Source: DASZIT01 sp963819695
Lineage (GTDB): Bacteria; Actinomycetota; Acidimicrobiia; Acidimicrobiales; RAAP-2
DNA length: 64,000 bases
Assembly: GCA_963819695.1 (NCBI GenBank)
Contig: CAWFXD010000001.1
Location: 2,259,345 to 2,323,344, forward strand
Direction of reading: 5' to 3'
Part shown: positions 55,537 to 63,703 of the stretch, piece after piece
How positions within the stretch are numbered: the stretch's first letter is position 1
How the letters are laid out: each line of letters starts with the position of its first letter
Position numbers and translations under genes: made by a program
Notes under the pieces: model-generated
What the model was told of the DNA's origin: nothing
Databases searched by the model: none
Seen by the model: only the letters and a program-made list of their open reading frames with translations

Positions 55537-56087
55537 CTATCCGGTCACCAGTTGGCGACGTGGCACCCGCCGCGGCCGGTCCGCTCGGTGAAGCGCTGGT
55601 GGTACTCCTCGGCCGGCCAGAAGGTGGTCGCCGGGGTCACCTCGGTCACGATGGGACGCCGGAACCGGGCCTGGTACTCCTCGAGCGAGGCCTCGGCCGC
55701 CTTCTCCTGGGCCTCGTTGCGGGTGAAGACCGCCGACCGGTACTGGGTCCCGTGGTCGGGCCCTTGCCGGTTGAGGGTGGTGGGGTCGTGATGCCGCCAG
55801 AACTCCTCGAGGAGGGTCTCGAAGGACACCTGGCTGGGGTCGTAGGTCACCAGCACCGCCTCGGCGTGCCCGGTACGGCCCGAGCACACCTGCTCGTAGG
55901 TGGGATGGTCGACCTCCCCGCCCTCGTAGCCGGAAATGGCGTCGACCACTCCGGGGATGGCCCGGAAGAATTCCTCCACTCCCCAGAAACAACCCGCGGC
56001 AAACCCGGCCCGGTCCATACCTTCGGGGACCTCGTCGGGTCCGATTCCCGGGGCCTGGGTCTTGTCCATCTCGCTTCGTCCGAACAT
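55537..56087 (-). CDS. msrA: Peptide methionine-S-sulfoxide reductase
   Basis: Repairs methionine sulfoxide in proteins, using thioredoxin as reductant. The 180 residues contain the active-site GFAAGCFWGVEEFFRAIPGV, GYEGGEVDHPTYEQVCSGRTGHAEAV, FWRHHDPTTLNRQGPDHGTQYRSAVF and a C-terminal Cys in GRGGCHVANW that can act as the resolving residue. ATG 56087 follows AGGAGAGG; a GTG one codon earlier is an alternative. It lies between rsmI and metG on the same strand. Confidence 0.96.
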
Positions 56088-56143
56088 CACTGTCCCTCTC
56101 CTGAGCGGGCTGCCGCTCCGCTCCTCCGGCCGCCCATCGAATG

Positions 56144-57139
56144 CTACCGACCGCCGGTTCCGCCTGATCGATCTTCACCTGGTTCAACGCCGGACGCCCG
56201 GGCGTCATTCCGGGCCGCCAGGGCCAGGTCGTACACCCGCCGGCGGGCGACCCCGAACTCTTCGGTCACCGCATCGACCGCGCCCCGGGTTCGCTCGCCC
56301 CGGGCCAGACGGACCTCGAGGGCGGCTTGCAGCCGCCCGTCCTCCACTTCGGGTTCGACTACTTCCGGTGCCCCCGCCACCACGATGACCACCTCACCCC
56401 GTACCGGCGCCGACGACGCCCAGGCGGCGGCGGCCGCGGCCGGGCCCCGCCAGATCTGCTCGTGGAGTTTGGTCAACTCGCGGGCCACCGACACCCGCCG
56501 GTCGTCTCCGAGCTCCCGGGCCAGGTCGGCGAGCGTGGCCGCCAGCCGGCCGGGCGCCTCGAACAGCACCGTCGTCCGGGATTCCTCGGCCAGGCCCGCC
56601 ATTCGACGGCGCCGCTCCTTGCCGGCCCGGGGGAGGAAGCCGTCGAAACAGAAACGATCGGTGGGGAGCCCGCTGGTGACCAGGGCCGCGAGCCCGGCCG
56701 ACGGTCCGGGGATGACCGAGATCCTGAGCCCGGCGGAGGCCGCCGCCGCCACCACCCGGCTCCCGGGGTCGGAGATCCCCGGAGTCCCCGCATCGCTGAC
56801 CATCGCCACCGTCCGCCCGGCGGCCACCGATCCGATCACCTCGTCGATCCGGTCGCCCTCGTTGTGCTCATGGAGGGAACGGAGCCTCACCCCGGTGATC
56901 CCGGCATGGGTCAGGAGCTTGCGTGAGTGCCGGGTGTCCTCGCAGTAGATGACATCCGCGGAGGACAGCACCTCGACGGCCCGGGGGGACAGGTCGCCCA
57001 GGTTGCCGATCGGGGTGGCCACCAGGACCAGTGCGCCCCCCTCGGCGACACCGGCGTCCTCGGCCTCGTCAGCCTCGTCCGGTTCGGAGTCGTCGGCCCA
57101 CCCCTCCAACTCCTCGAGGATGTCCGGGTCGACGGTCAC
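56144..57139 (-). CDS. rsmI: 16S rRNA (cytidine-1402-2'-O)-methyltransferase
   Basis: A SAM-dependent methyltransferase of the tetrapyrrole-methylase fold, 331 residues. Seen: LVLVATPIGNLGDLSPRAVEVL, IYCEDTRHSRKLLTHAGI, SLHEHNEGDRI, VAMVSDAGTPGISDPGSRVV, VIPGPSAGLAALVTSGLPTDRFCFDGFLPR and ARELTKLHEQIWRG. An acidic N-terminal tail of about 30 residues precedes the core, and a C-terminal helical domain follows. The GTG at 57139 overlaps the stop of the DUF192 gene (GTGA), so the two are coupled. It also heads the conserved rsmI..metG block. Confidence 0.95.
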   Translation of the reverse strand: MTVDPDILEELEGWADDSEPDEADEAEDAGVAEGGALVLVATPIGNLGDLSPRAVEVLSSADVIYCEDTRHSRKLLTHAGITGVRLRSLHEHNEGDRIDEVIGSVAAGRTVAMVSDAGTPGISDPGSRVVAAAASAGLRISVIPGPSAGLAALVTSGLPTDRFCFDGFLPRAGKERRRRMAGLAEESRTTVLFEAPGRLAATLADLARELGDDRRVSVARELTKLHEQIWRGPAAAAAAWASSAPVRGEVVIVVAGAPEVVEPEVEDGRLQAALEVRLARGERTRGAVDAVTEEFGVARRRVYDLALAARNDARASGVEPGEDRSGGTGGR

Positions 57140-57462
57140 CGGAGCTCCAGGTGGTCGCCGACCCGGAGCCCCCAACGTTCGAACGCCCCGGCCTGCGCCT
57201 CGATCACCGACCGACCCCGCCGACGGGGCACCGACATTCTCCAGGGCACCAGGGTGACGACGTCGAGCACGGTCATCTCCTTGTCGCAGAAGGCCACGTC
57301 GATGCCGAAGCGCATGCCCAGGGTGTGTACGGCCCGGGTGTGGGGCAGCACCATCGCCCCCTCGTAGCTGGTCCGGCCGAGCAGGCCCTTGGACCGCTGG
57401 CCGAAGCTGGATGCGACTTCCGCGGTGGCCAACACGTCTCCATCCCGCACCAGCCAGCTCAT
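57136..57462 (-). CDS. DUF192 family protein
   Basis: A 108-residue protein of the DUF192 family: VASSFGQRSKGLLGRTSYEGAMVLP, HTLGMRFGIDVAFCDKEMTVLDVVTLVPWRM, and EAQAGAFERWGLRVGDHLEL. Family members are small beta-rich domains of unknown function, often secreted, but no signal peptide is visible here. It overlaps rsmI by four bases and shares its promoter. It faces the bL37 gene across a short spacer. Confidence 0.85.
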   Translation of the reverse strand: MSWLVRDGDVLATAEVASSFGQRSKGLLGRTSYEGAMVLPHTRAVHTLGMRFGIDVAFCDKEMTVLDVVTLVPWRMSVPRRRGRSVIEAQAGAFERWGLRVGDHLELR

Positions 57463-57500
57463 TGTCCGCCGCCCGTTGGCTCCGGGACGGCAATCCCGAC

Positions 57501-57506
57501 TAGCAT
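57501..57506 (+). promoter_or_regulatory. -10 element of a leaderless bL37 promoter
   Basis: TAGCAT ends 9 nt before the GTG of the bL37 gene. Confidence 0.45.
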
Positions 57507-57515
57507 CGTCAAACT

Positions 57516-57599
57516 GTGTCCAAGCGAACCAACAAGCGCAAGCTGCGCGCCAAAAAGAAGGCCAACCACGGCAAGAAGCCGAACTGCGGTCGGGGCTGA
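57516..57599 (+). CDS. 50S ribosomal protein bL37
   Basis: A 27-residue, Lys/Arg-rich protein starting (GTG) SKRTNKRKLRAKKKANHGKK and ending PNCGRG. The ANHGKxPN core matches bL37, a very small actinobacterial large-subunit protein found in Mycobacterium smegmatis ribosome structures. It is predicted to bind 23S rRNA. Most annotation pipelines would miss it for its length. It stands alone between DUF192 (divergent) and GDPD (convergent). The short C-terminal extension CGRG is unlike the mycobacterial form. Confidence 0.85.
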   Translation: MSKRTNKRKLRAKKKANHGKKPNCGRG

Positions 57600-57649
57600 G
57601 CCCTCCCGGCTCGCCTTCCCCGCCCCGCCTGCCTCGCCGATCCGGAGAT

Positions 57650-58540
57650 TCACGAGTCGCTCGTCCCCGGTCGCCACGATGCGGAACGGGCGTCGAGCAC
57701 CCTGACCAGGGTGGTGGGCAGATCGGTGATGATGCCGTCGACCCCCAGGTCGCACAGCCGCTCCATCTCCGTCTCTACGTCGATGGTCCAAACATGGACA
57801 GCCATTCCCGCCCGGTGGGCGACGTCGACGAACTGTTCATCGACCAGGGTCACCCCCGCATGGGAGGCAGGGACCTGCAGGGCGACGTGGCGCATCGGTG
57901 GCGGGTCCTCGCCCGCCCGGACCGCTTGGTAGAAGGCGGCCACCGCCCCGGTGCCCGCCGAGGTGGCGATGTCGGGGGCGAAGGCCGAGAAGGCGTCGGT
58001 GGCCCGATCCAGGAACGACGCCACGATGACGTCGCCCTGACGGCCATGGCCCTTCAGCACCGCGGCCAGCGCCTCTTCGTAGGGGGCCACCTCCGGTGCC
58101 GTCTGTTTGATGTCGAGATTGAGCACCACCCCGGGGAACGCCTCGAGCACCTCTTCGAGGGTGGCGACCCGGAAGTCAGGATCGCCGGGAGCCCGCCCCC
58201 GGAACGGGTAGCTGTCCGGCTCCCGCCCGGGGGAGACATCGGCGCCCGGCGCCCACCAGTAGGCATTGTCCAGGGTCCGCACCTCGGCCAGGGTCAGGTC
58301 GGCAAAGTTCCCCGAACCGTTGGTGGTGCGGTCGACGGTGGGATCGTGGCTGACCACCAGGTGGCCGTCGGAGGTGGCGTGCACGTCGAGCTCGATGCCG
58401 GTCGCCCCCGCCTCCAGCGCCGACCGGATGGCGTACAAGGTTGACGACGGAGCTTCCCAGGCGCCCCCTTGATGGGCGTAGGCGATGACCCGCCGGTCCA
58501 GCCAATCGGACCGCCGTCGGGGGTGAGGGGAGGCGTCCAC
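57650..58540 (-). CDS. Glycerophosphodiester phosphodiesterase
   Basis: Hydrolyses glycerophosphodiesters to glycerol-3-phosphate and an alcohol. The 296 residues have the GDPD signature IAYAHQGGAWEAPSSTLYAIRSALEAGATGIELDVHATSDGHLVVSHDPTVDRTTNG; here the usual AHRG reads AHQG, an odd change at a normally Arg position. Later come LNLDIKQ and the C-terminal HVWTIDVETEMERLCDLGVDGIITDLP. No signal peptide is seen, so it is likely cytosolic. The start is a GTG at 58540, 7 nt after a TACCGT box shared with the divergent gene. Confidence 0.9.
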   Translation of the reverse strand: MDASPHPRRRSDWLDRRVIAYAHQGGAWEAPSSTLYAIRSALEAGATGIELDVHATSDGHLVVSHDPTVDRTTNGSGNFADLTLAEVRTLDNAYWWAPGADVSPGREPDSYPFRGRAPGDPDFRVATLEEVLEAFPGVVLNLDIKQTAPEVAPYEEALAAVLKGHGRQGDVIVASFLDRATDAFSAFAPDIATSAGTGAVAAFYQAVRAGEDPPPMRHVALQVPASHAGVTLVDEQFVDVAHRAGMAVHVWTIDVETEMERLCDLGVDGIITDLPTTLVRVLDARSASWRPGTSDS

Positions 58541-58547
58541 GGAAGAA

Positions 58548-58557
58548 CGGTAGCCTC
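58548..58557. promoter_or_regulatory. Overlapping divergent -10 elements (GDPD and hypothetical gene)
   Basis: The sequence ACGGTAGCCT contains TAGCCT on the plus strand (9 nt before the ATG at 58567) and TACCGT on the minus strand (7 nt before the GDPD GTG). The two -10 boxes share two bases (TA), so the two leaderless promoters should exclude each other. A near-identical arrangement occurs at 60641-60650. Confidence 0.5.
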
Positions 58558-58566
58558 TGCCCCGCC

Positions 58567-59169
58567 ATGCTCGACCATGTCTTCGCCCAGGTTGTCACTT
58601 CTCACCGTCGGTCGTTCGAGGCGGCGCTGCTCCAGCGCCAAGCGGTCGAGGAGCGGTTTCAGGTCGACGTGTTCCTCGGGGATGTCAGCTTCGAGACGTC
58701 CCACAGCCTTCCTGGCGAGCCGCGCCCGGCGCGGATCCGGGTGGACACCAGCTTCGACTGGCCCACCTGGAGCCAGACCGCCTACCGGAGCTGGTCGATC
58801 GACGATGATTCCGACGAGCTCCCCGAGCTGTTGGTGGAGATCGCCTTCCGGGTCCAGGGCCTGGAGGTGGCCCCCGAGCCGGATCTGCTCCTCGGGGTCC
58901 TGCCCGACCAGCTCCCGGTGATCGGGGACGAGCCGCTTCACCGGAGCGCCACCACCGTCGAGCACCTGCTGCCCAACGGGCCCGGCAACCCGGAGTTCGC
59001 CATCGAGGTCTCCTACGAGGGCTCCTGCCCGCTGGAGGAGTCCATCCTCGAGGACCCGACCAAACTCGATGAGGCGCTGGCCCCCCTGGGGCGGGCGGTG
59101 GCCTCGGTGCTGGTGCGGATCGGCGACCTTCCGTTCACCTTCCGGCCGGTGGAGACCCCGACCGACTGA
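58567..59169 (+). CDS. Hypothetical acidic protein
   Basis: A 200-residue, soluble, acidic protein with no membrane helix or signal. I do not recognise the family. It starts MLDHVFAQVVTSHRRSFEAA and contains RIRVDTSFDWPTWSQTAYRSWSID and FAIEVSYEGSCPLEESILED, with alternating hydrophobic strands. The codon pattern and leaderless promoter support a real gene. It is divergent from GDPD and convergent with the SHOCT gene, so context gives no function. Confidence 0.7.
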   Translation: MLDHVFAQVVTSHRRSFEAALLQRQAVEERFQVDVFLGDVSFETSHSLPGEPRPARIRVDTSFDWPTWSQTAYRSWSIDDDSDELPELLVEIAFRVQGLEVAPEPDLLLGVLPDQLPVIGDEPLHRSATTVEHLLPNGPGNPEFAIEVSYEGSCPLEESILEDPTKLDEALAPLGRAVASVLVRIGDLPFTFRPVETPTD

Positions 59170-59202
59170 AACGGGCTCCCTCCGGAGGGATGTCGACGGT
59201 GG

Positions 59203-59543
59203 CTAGCCGGCGGGTGGCGCCGGAGGACCCTCCGATGGCGGGCCGGCCGGGCCCGGACCTGGCGTGGGCGGGTAGCCGAGCAGGCTGGATCGCTGCCAGT
59301 ACTCCTCGCTGTTGATGTCGCCCCGGGCGTAACGGATCCGCAACTCATTGATCGCCGAATCGGCCCCCGTCCACGGCGGCGTCCCCGCCGGCATCCCCGC
59401 CGGAGACGACGCCAGGCCGCCATGCGGGCGGCTCCTCATCCGGACCAGGAAGATGACTCCGATCACCACCAGGGCGGCGATCAGCACCAGGGCGATGATG
59501 CCGCGATAACCGGATGATGGGCATGATGGCCATAGCGGTACAT
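59203..59543 (-). CDS. SHOCT-domain membrane protein (N-terminal frameshift)
   Basis: A small protein with an N-terminal membrane helix (GIIALVLIAALVVIGVIFLV), a Pro/Gly linker, the SHOCT motif DSAINELRIRYARGDINSEEYWQRSSLLG and a Pro-rich tail. An ATG at 59543 with GAGGAG five bases upstream gives MYRYGHHAHHP, then the frame breaks near 59512; one extra G in CCGGTT would join it to GYRGIIALVL. Without this the only in-frame start is a GTG at 59487. SHOCT domains are oligomerisation or regulatory modules of unsettled role. Confidence 0.72.
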
Positions 59544-59610
59544 GAACACTCCTCGACTAAACACTCGTCACCAGCATGAAACCACACCCAGCGGTGGAAT
59601 TACCGGTCAG

Positions 59611-60634
59611 TCAGCTGAACAGACCGGCTGACACCGCCAACTCCCGGAGGTCGGCCCAGGGCCGGGCCCCCACATGGGAGATGATCTCCGCGGCGCACAC
59701 CCCGCCCAGGCGGGCGGAATCCTCCGGCGACAACCCGTTGGTGATGCCGTAGAGAAAACCGGCGGCGAACAGGTCGCCGGCTCCGGTGGTGTCCACCACC
59801 GCCGCCACCGGCTCGGCGGGGACGGTGATGGTGCCCGAGGCGGTGACCACCACCGATCCCTTCGCCCCGCGGGTGAGCACGGCCAGGACCCCGGTCTCGG
59901 CCACCGCCTCGACCGCGGCATCGAAGTCCGCCGCCCCGAACAGCAAGGTGATCTCGTCCTCATTGGCGAACAGCATCTCCAGGTCGCCGGTGAGGAGGTC
60001 GAGGAAGTCCGCCTGGTGGCTCTGCACGCAGAACGGGTCGGACAGGGTGAGCGCCACCGCCGCCTCATGGGAGTGGGCGATGTCCATGGCCTCCCGCATC
60101 CCCGCCTTGGCCGCCGGCTGGTCCCACAGGTAGCCCTCCAGGTAGAGCACACCCGCCGACGACAGGTGGGTGACTGTGCAGGTCGCCGGGTCCGAAGTCG
60201 GACGCCACTCCGAGGTGGGTGGCCATGGTCCGTTCGGCGTCGTCGGTGACCAGCACCAGGCAGTGGCCGGTCACCGCGCTCCCCGGCACCGCCTGGGTCG
60301 GGGTCGGTTCGAATGCCACCCCGATGGAGCGGATGTCGTGGGTGAACGCCTGCCCGAGGGCGTCGTCGGCCACCCGGCCGATGAACGCCGCCCGGCCACC
60401 CAGCGCCGCCACCCCGGCCACGGTGTTGGCCGCCGATCCGCCCGACGCCTCGGTGGTCGGGCCCAGGGTGCTGTAGATGGCTTCCGATCGGGGCAGATCC
60501 ACCAGCGCCATGGTGCCTTTCACCAGCCCCAACTTTTCGAGATCGGCGTCCTTGACCGGGGCCAGCACGTCGACCAAGGCATTGCCGATGGCCGCCACGT
60601 CGAGAGTCGGGCTGTTGTCGTGTTCGTTGTCCAC
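59611..60634 (-). CDS. Adenosine kinase / PfkB-family sugar kinase (one frameshift)
   Basis: A PfkB/ribokinase-fold kinase of about 340 residues: DVAAIGNALVDVLAPV at the start, TTEASGGSAANTVAGVAALGGRAAFIGRVADD, then in the second frame LYLEGYLWDQPAAK, NEDEITLLFG, VLTRGAKGSVVV and the anion-hole catalytic motif VVDTTGAGDLFAAGFLYG. The opening GNALVD and the NEDE motif are closest to bacterial adenosine kinases. The frame breaks near 60197, where one extra G (TTCGGACCCG for TTCGACCCG) is enough; restored sequence reads SDFDPATCTVTHLSSAGVLY. The GTG at 60634 is 6 nt from a TACCGT -10. Confidence 0.87.
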
Positions 60635-60640
60635 GGCGCG

Positions 60641-60650
60641 ACGGTAGCGT
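60641..60650. promoter_or_regulatory. Overlapping divergent -10 elements (adenosine kinase and pepN)
   Basis: ACGGTAGCGT contains TAGCGT for pepN (7 nt before the ATG at 60658) and TACCGT on the minus strand for the kinase (6 nt before its GTG). This repeats the layout at 58548-58557. Confidence 0.5.
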
Positions 60651-60657
60651 GCATCCG

Positions 60658-63233
60658 ATGAGCACCACGACAGATGACCCGTCCACTTACCGCCTGGCCT
60701 CCAGCGTCGTGCCCCACCGGTACCAGCTGGAGCTGACCCCCGACCTCGATGCCGCCACCTTCGCCGGGACGGCGGACATCGATCTGACCGTCCACCAGGC
60801 GGTCGACAACATCGTCCTCAATGCCGCCGAGCTCGACATCAGCTCCGCCCAGCTGACCGCCGGCGGGCGCACGCTGGACTCGACCGCGGTGGTCCTCGAC
60901 GCCGAGGAGGAGCGGGCGACGATCACCTTCCCCGAAGCCCTCCCGCCCGGTCCCTGCTCCCTTCGGCTCACCTTCACCGGGATCCTCAACGACAAGCTCC
61001 ACGGCTTCTACCGGTCCACTTTCACCGACGACAACGGCGTCGAGCACCTGATCGCCACCACCCAGATGGAGGCCACCGACGCCCGCCGGGCCTTCCCGTG
61101 CTGGGACGAGCCCGACAAGAAGGCCGTCTTCGAGGTGACCCTGGTGGTCGACGAGAGCCTGGCCGCCTACTCCAACGGACCGGTCGTCGAGGAGACGCCG
61201 GCCCCCGGCCACAAGAAGCGGGTCACCTTCGCCCCCACCATGGTGATGTCCACCTACCTGGTCGCCTTCATCGTCGGCCCCCTGGAGGCCACCCCGCCGA
61301 CCGACGTCGACGGGGTGCCGCTGCGCATCGTCTACCCGCCGGGGAAGGCCCACCTGACCCCGTTCGCCCTCGAGGTCGGGGCCCACGCCCTCCGGTTCTT
61401 CACCGACTATTTCGGCATCCCCTACCCGGCCGACAAGCTCGACCTGGTGGCGATCCCCGACTTCGCTTTCGGGGCCATGGAGAACCTCGGGTGCGTGACC
61501 TTCCGGGAGTCGGTGCTGCTGGTCGACCCGGCCCAGGCGGCCCGGACCGAGCTCGAGCGGGTGGCCGACGTCGTCTGCCACGAGATCGCCCACATGTGGT
61601 TCGGGGACCTGGTCACCATGAAGTGGTGGAACGGCATCTGGCTCAACGAGGCGTTCGCCACCTTCATGGAGGTGCTGGCCGTCGATGCCTTCCAGCCCGA
61701 GTGGCAGCGATGGGTCAGCTTCGGCGTCGAGCGGGAGGCGGCCATGGCCGTCGACGGCCTCCACTCCACCCGGCCGGTGGAGTTCCCGGTCGGGAGGCCG
61801 GAGGAGGCCCAGGGGATGTTCGACGTCCTCACCTACCAGAAGGGCGGGAGCGTGCTCCGGATGCTCGAGCAGTTCGTGGGCCCCGATGTCTTCCGGGACG
61901 GCATCCGCGACTACCTGGAAACCCACCGCCACGGCAACACCGAGACCTCCGACCTGTGGGACGCCCTCGAGCGATCCAGCGGTCGGCCGGTCCGCGACAT
62001 CATGGACACCTGGATCAACCAGGGCGGCTATCCCCTGGTCCGGGTGGCCGAGGACGGGAGCCTCACCCAGGCGCCGTTCTCCTACCGGGGCGACCCCGGG
62101 GGGGCGATCGGCTCGGCCTGGAAGGTCCCGGTGGTGTTGCGCTCGTTGCAGGACGCCGACCCCGATCCGGTGCCGGTGCTCCTGGACGGGACCGGTAGCG
62201 CCCGGCCCGGGACCGTCGACGGCCGGCTGGTCAACGCCGGGGGGTCCGGCTTCTACCGGGTCTCCTACCCGACCTCCACCGTGGAGCGGCTGGCCGCCGG
62301 CCTGGCCGGGCTGGCCCCGCTGGAGCGGTACAACCTGGTCTCCGATGCCTGGGCCGCGGCCCTCTCCGGGCAGGGTCCGGTCCCCGACCTCCTCCGCCTG
62401 GCCGGGGCCCTGGCCGCCTCCGGCGAGCGGGACCCGAGTGTCTGGTCGGTGGTCCTCGGCGCGCTCGGCCTGGCCGACCGGGTGGTACCCGAGGCGGATC
62501 GGCCCACCCTCCAGCGGGCGGTCCGCACCCTGCTGGGCCCGCTGGCCGCCGAGCTGGGTTGGGACCCGCGCCCCGACGATTCGGAGCGCACCCCCTCCCT
62601 GCGGGCGTCCGTGCTCCGTACCCTCGGGACCATCGGGGCCGACGAGACGGTGCGGACCGAGGCCAAGACCGCCGGTTCGCCGCGGCTCCCGGGGTGCCCC
62701 TCCATCCCGATATCGAGTCGACCATTCTCGACGTGGTGGCCACCACCGGCGGCCCGGCGGAGTTCGAGTCGTACCTGGCCCGCTACCGGAACCCCTCGAC
62801 CCCACAGGAGGAGAACCGGTATCTGTACGCGCTGGCCTCCTTCGACGACCCCCAGCTGGCCGATCGCACCTTCGACCTGGCCATGAGCGAGGTGCGCACC
62901 CAGAACGCCCCGTTCGTGATCCAGTCATTGGTGGCCAACCGCGAAACGGGTCCGGCCATCTGGCACCGGGTGACCCAGGAGTGGGACGCCATGGTGGCCA
63001 AGTTCCCGTCCAACATCATGCCCCGCCTGCTCGACGGGGTCCGGGGGCTGTGCGACCCGCCCTCCCTGGCCGCCGAGGTGACCGACTTCATCGAGAGCCA
63101 CCCGCTCCCGGCCGGCGGCAAGTCCGTCGAGCAGATCCTGGAGCGGCTGGCGGTCAACGTCGCCTTCGCCCAGCGGGAGGGGAGTCGGCTGGCCGGCTAC
63201 CTCGAAGAGACGCTGGGCCCGCTCACCGACTGA
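60658..63233 (+). CDS. pepN: M1-family aminopeptidase N (one frameshift)
   Basis: A cytosolic zinc aminopeptidase of about 858 residues. The N-terminal beta domain carries TQMEATDARRAFPCWDEPDKKAVFEVTL, followed by the exopeptidase GAMEN motif (FAFGAMENLGCVTFRE) and the zinc site CHEIAHMWFGDLVTMKWWNGIWLNEAFATFME with HExxH and the distal Glu. An ERAP1-like C-terminal helical domain follows. The frame breaks near 62676: one missing C would turn GCCGGTTCGCC into GCCCGGTTCGCC and join TEAKTARFAAAPGVPLHPDIE. Its last 180 residues then continue to the stop. The ATG at 60658 has a -10 box 7 nt upstream. Confidence 0.93.
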
Positions 63234-63287
63234 CCCCCCGCCTCAACCCGGTCATTCTTCGGGGGCGGGGCCGCGGACGGTGGGTGT

Positions 63288-63608
63288 TCAGTTGCCCGGC
63301 GGGCGGTAGCTGGTCTGCTTGCCGGCGGCGGCGTCGAGCTCCGCCGGGGTGAGCAGCACGATGACCCGGCCGGTGGCGCCGCCCCCGGCCGTCACGGCCA
63401 GCGATGCGGCCGCGGCGGCCGCGTTGTCAGGGAGGTCGGCGATCACGAACACATCGGTGCCGCCGAAGGCGAAGTGGAACGATTCAACCGTTCCCCCGAG
63501 TCCTTCGATCAGCTCGGTGGCCGCCGCCACCCGGGCCGAGCCGCCACCCGACCTGACGCCTTTGACACCGTCGAGCGTGTAGCTGACTTCGAGCAGATAC
63601 TTGGGCAT
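63288..63608 (-). CDS. GYD domain protein
   Basis: A 106-residue protein matching the GYD family: PKYLLEVSYTLDGVKGVRSGGGSARVAAATELIEGLGGTVESFHFAFGGTDVFVIADLPDNAAAAAASLAV and the ending LLTPAELDAAAGKQTSYRPPG. It is a small ferredoxin-like alpha/beta domain, function unknown. The ATG at 63608 follows a GGAGGG-type ribosome site; another ATG lies one codon earlier. It is convergent with pepN. Confidence 0.88.
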   Translation of the reverse strand: MPKYLLEVSYTLDGVKGVRSGGGSARVAAATELIEGLGGTVESFHFAFGGTDVFVIADLPDNAAAAAASLAVTAGGGATGRVIVLLTPAELDAAAGKQTSYRPPGN

Positions 63609-63703
63609 CACCCCTCCTTCTCCGGCCGGCCCTCCTCACTGTAGGACCGGGGCAGCCGATCTGCCCAGAGGTTGGCGCCCCGCCGAGGGGCCGGATGCAA
63701 CGG

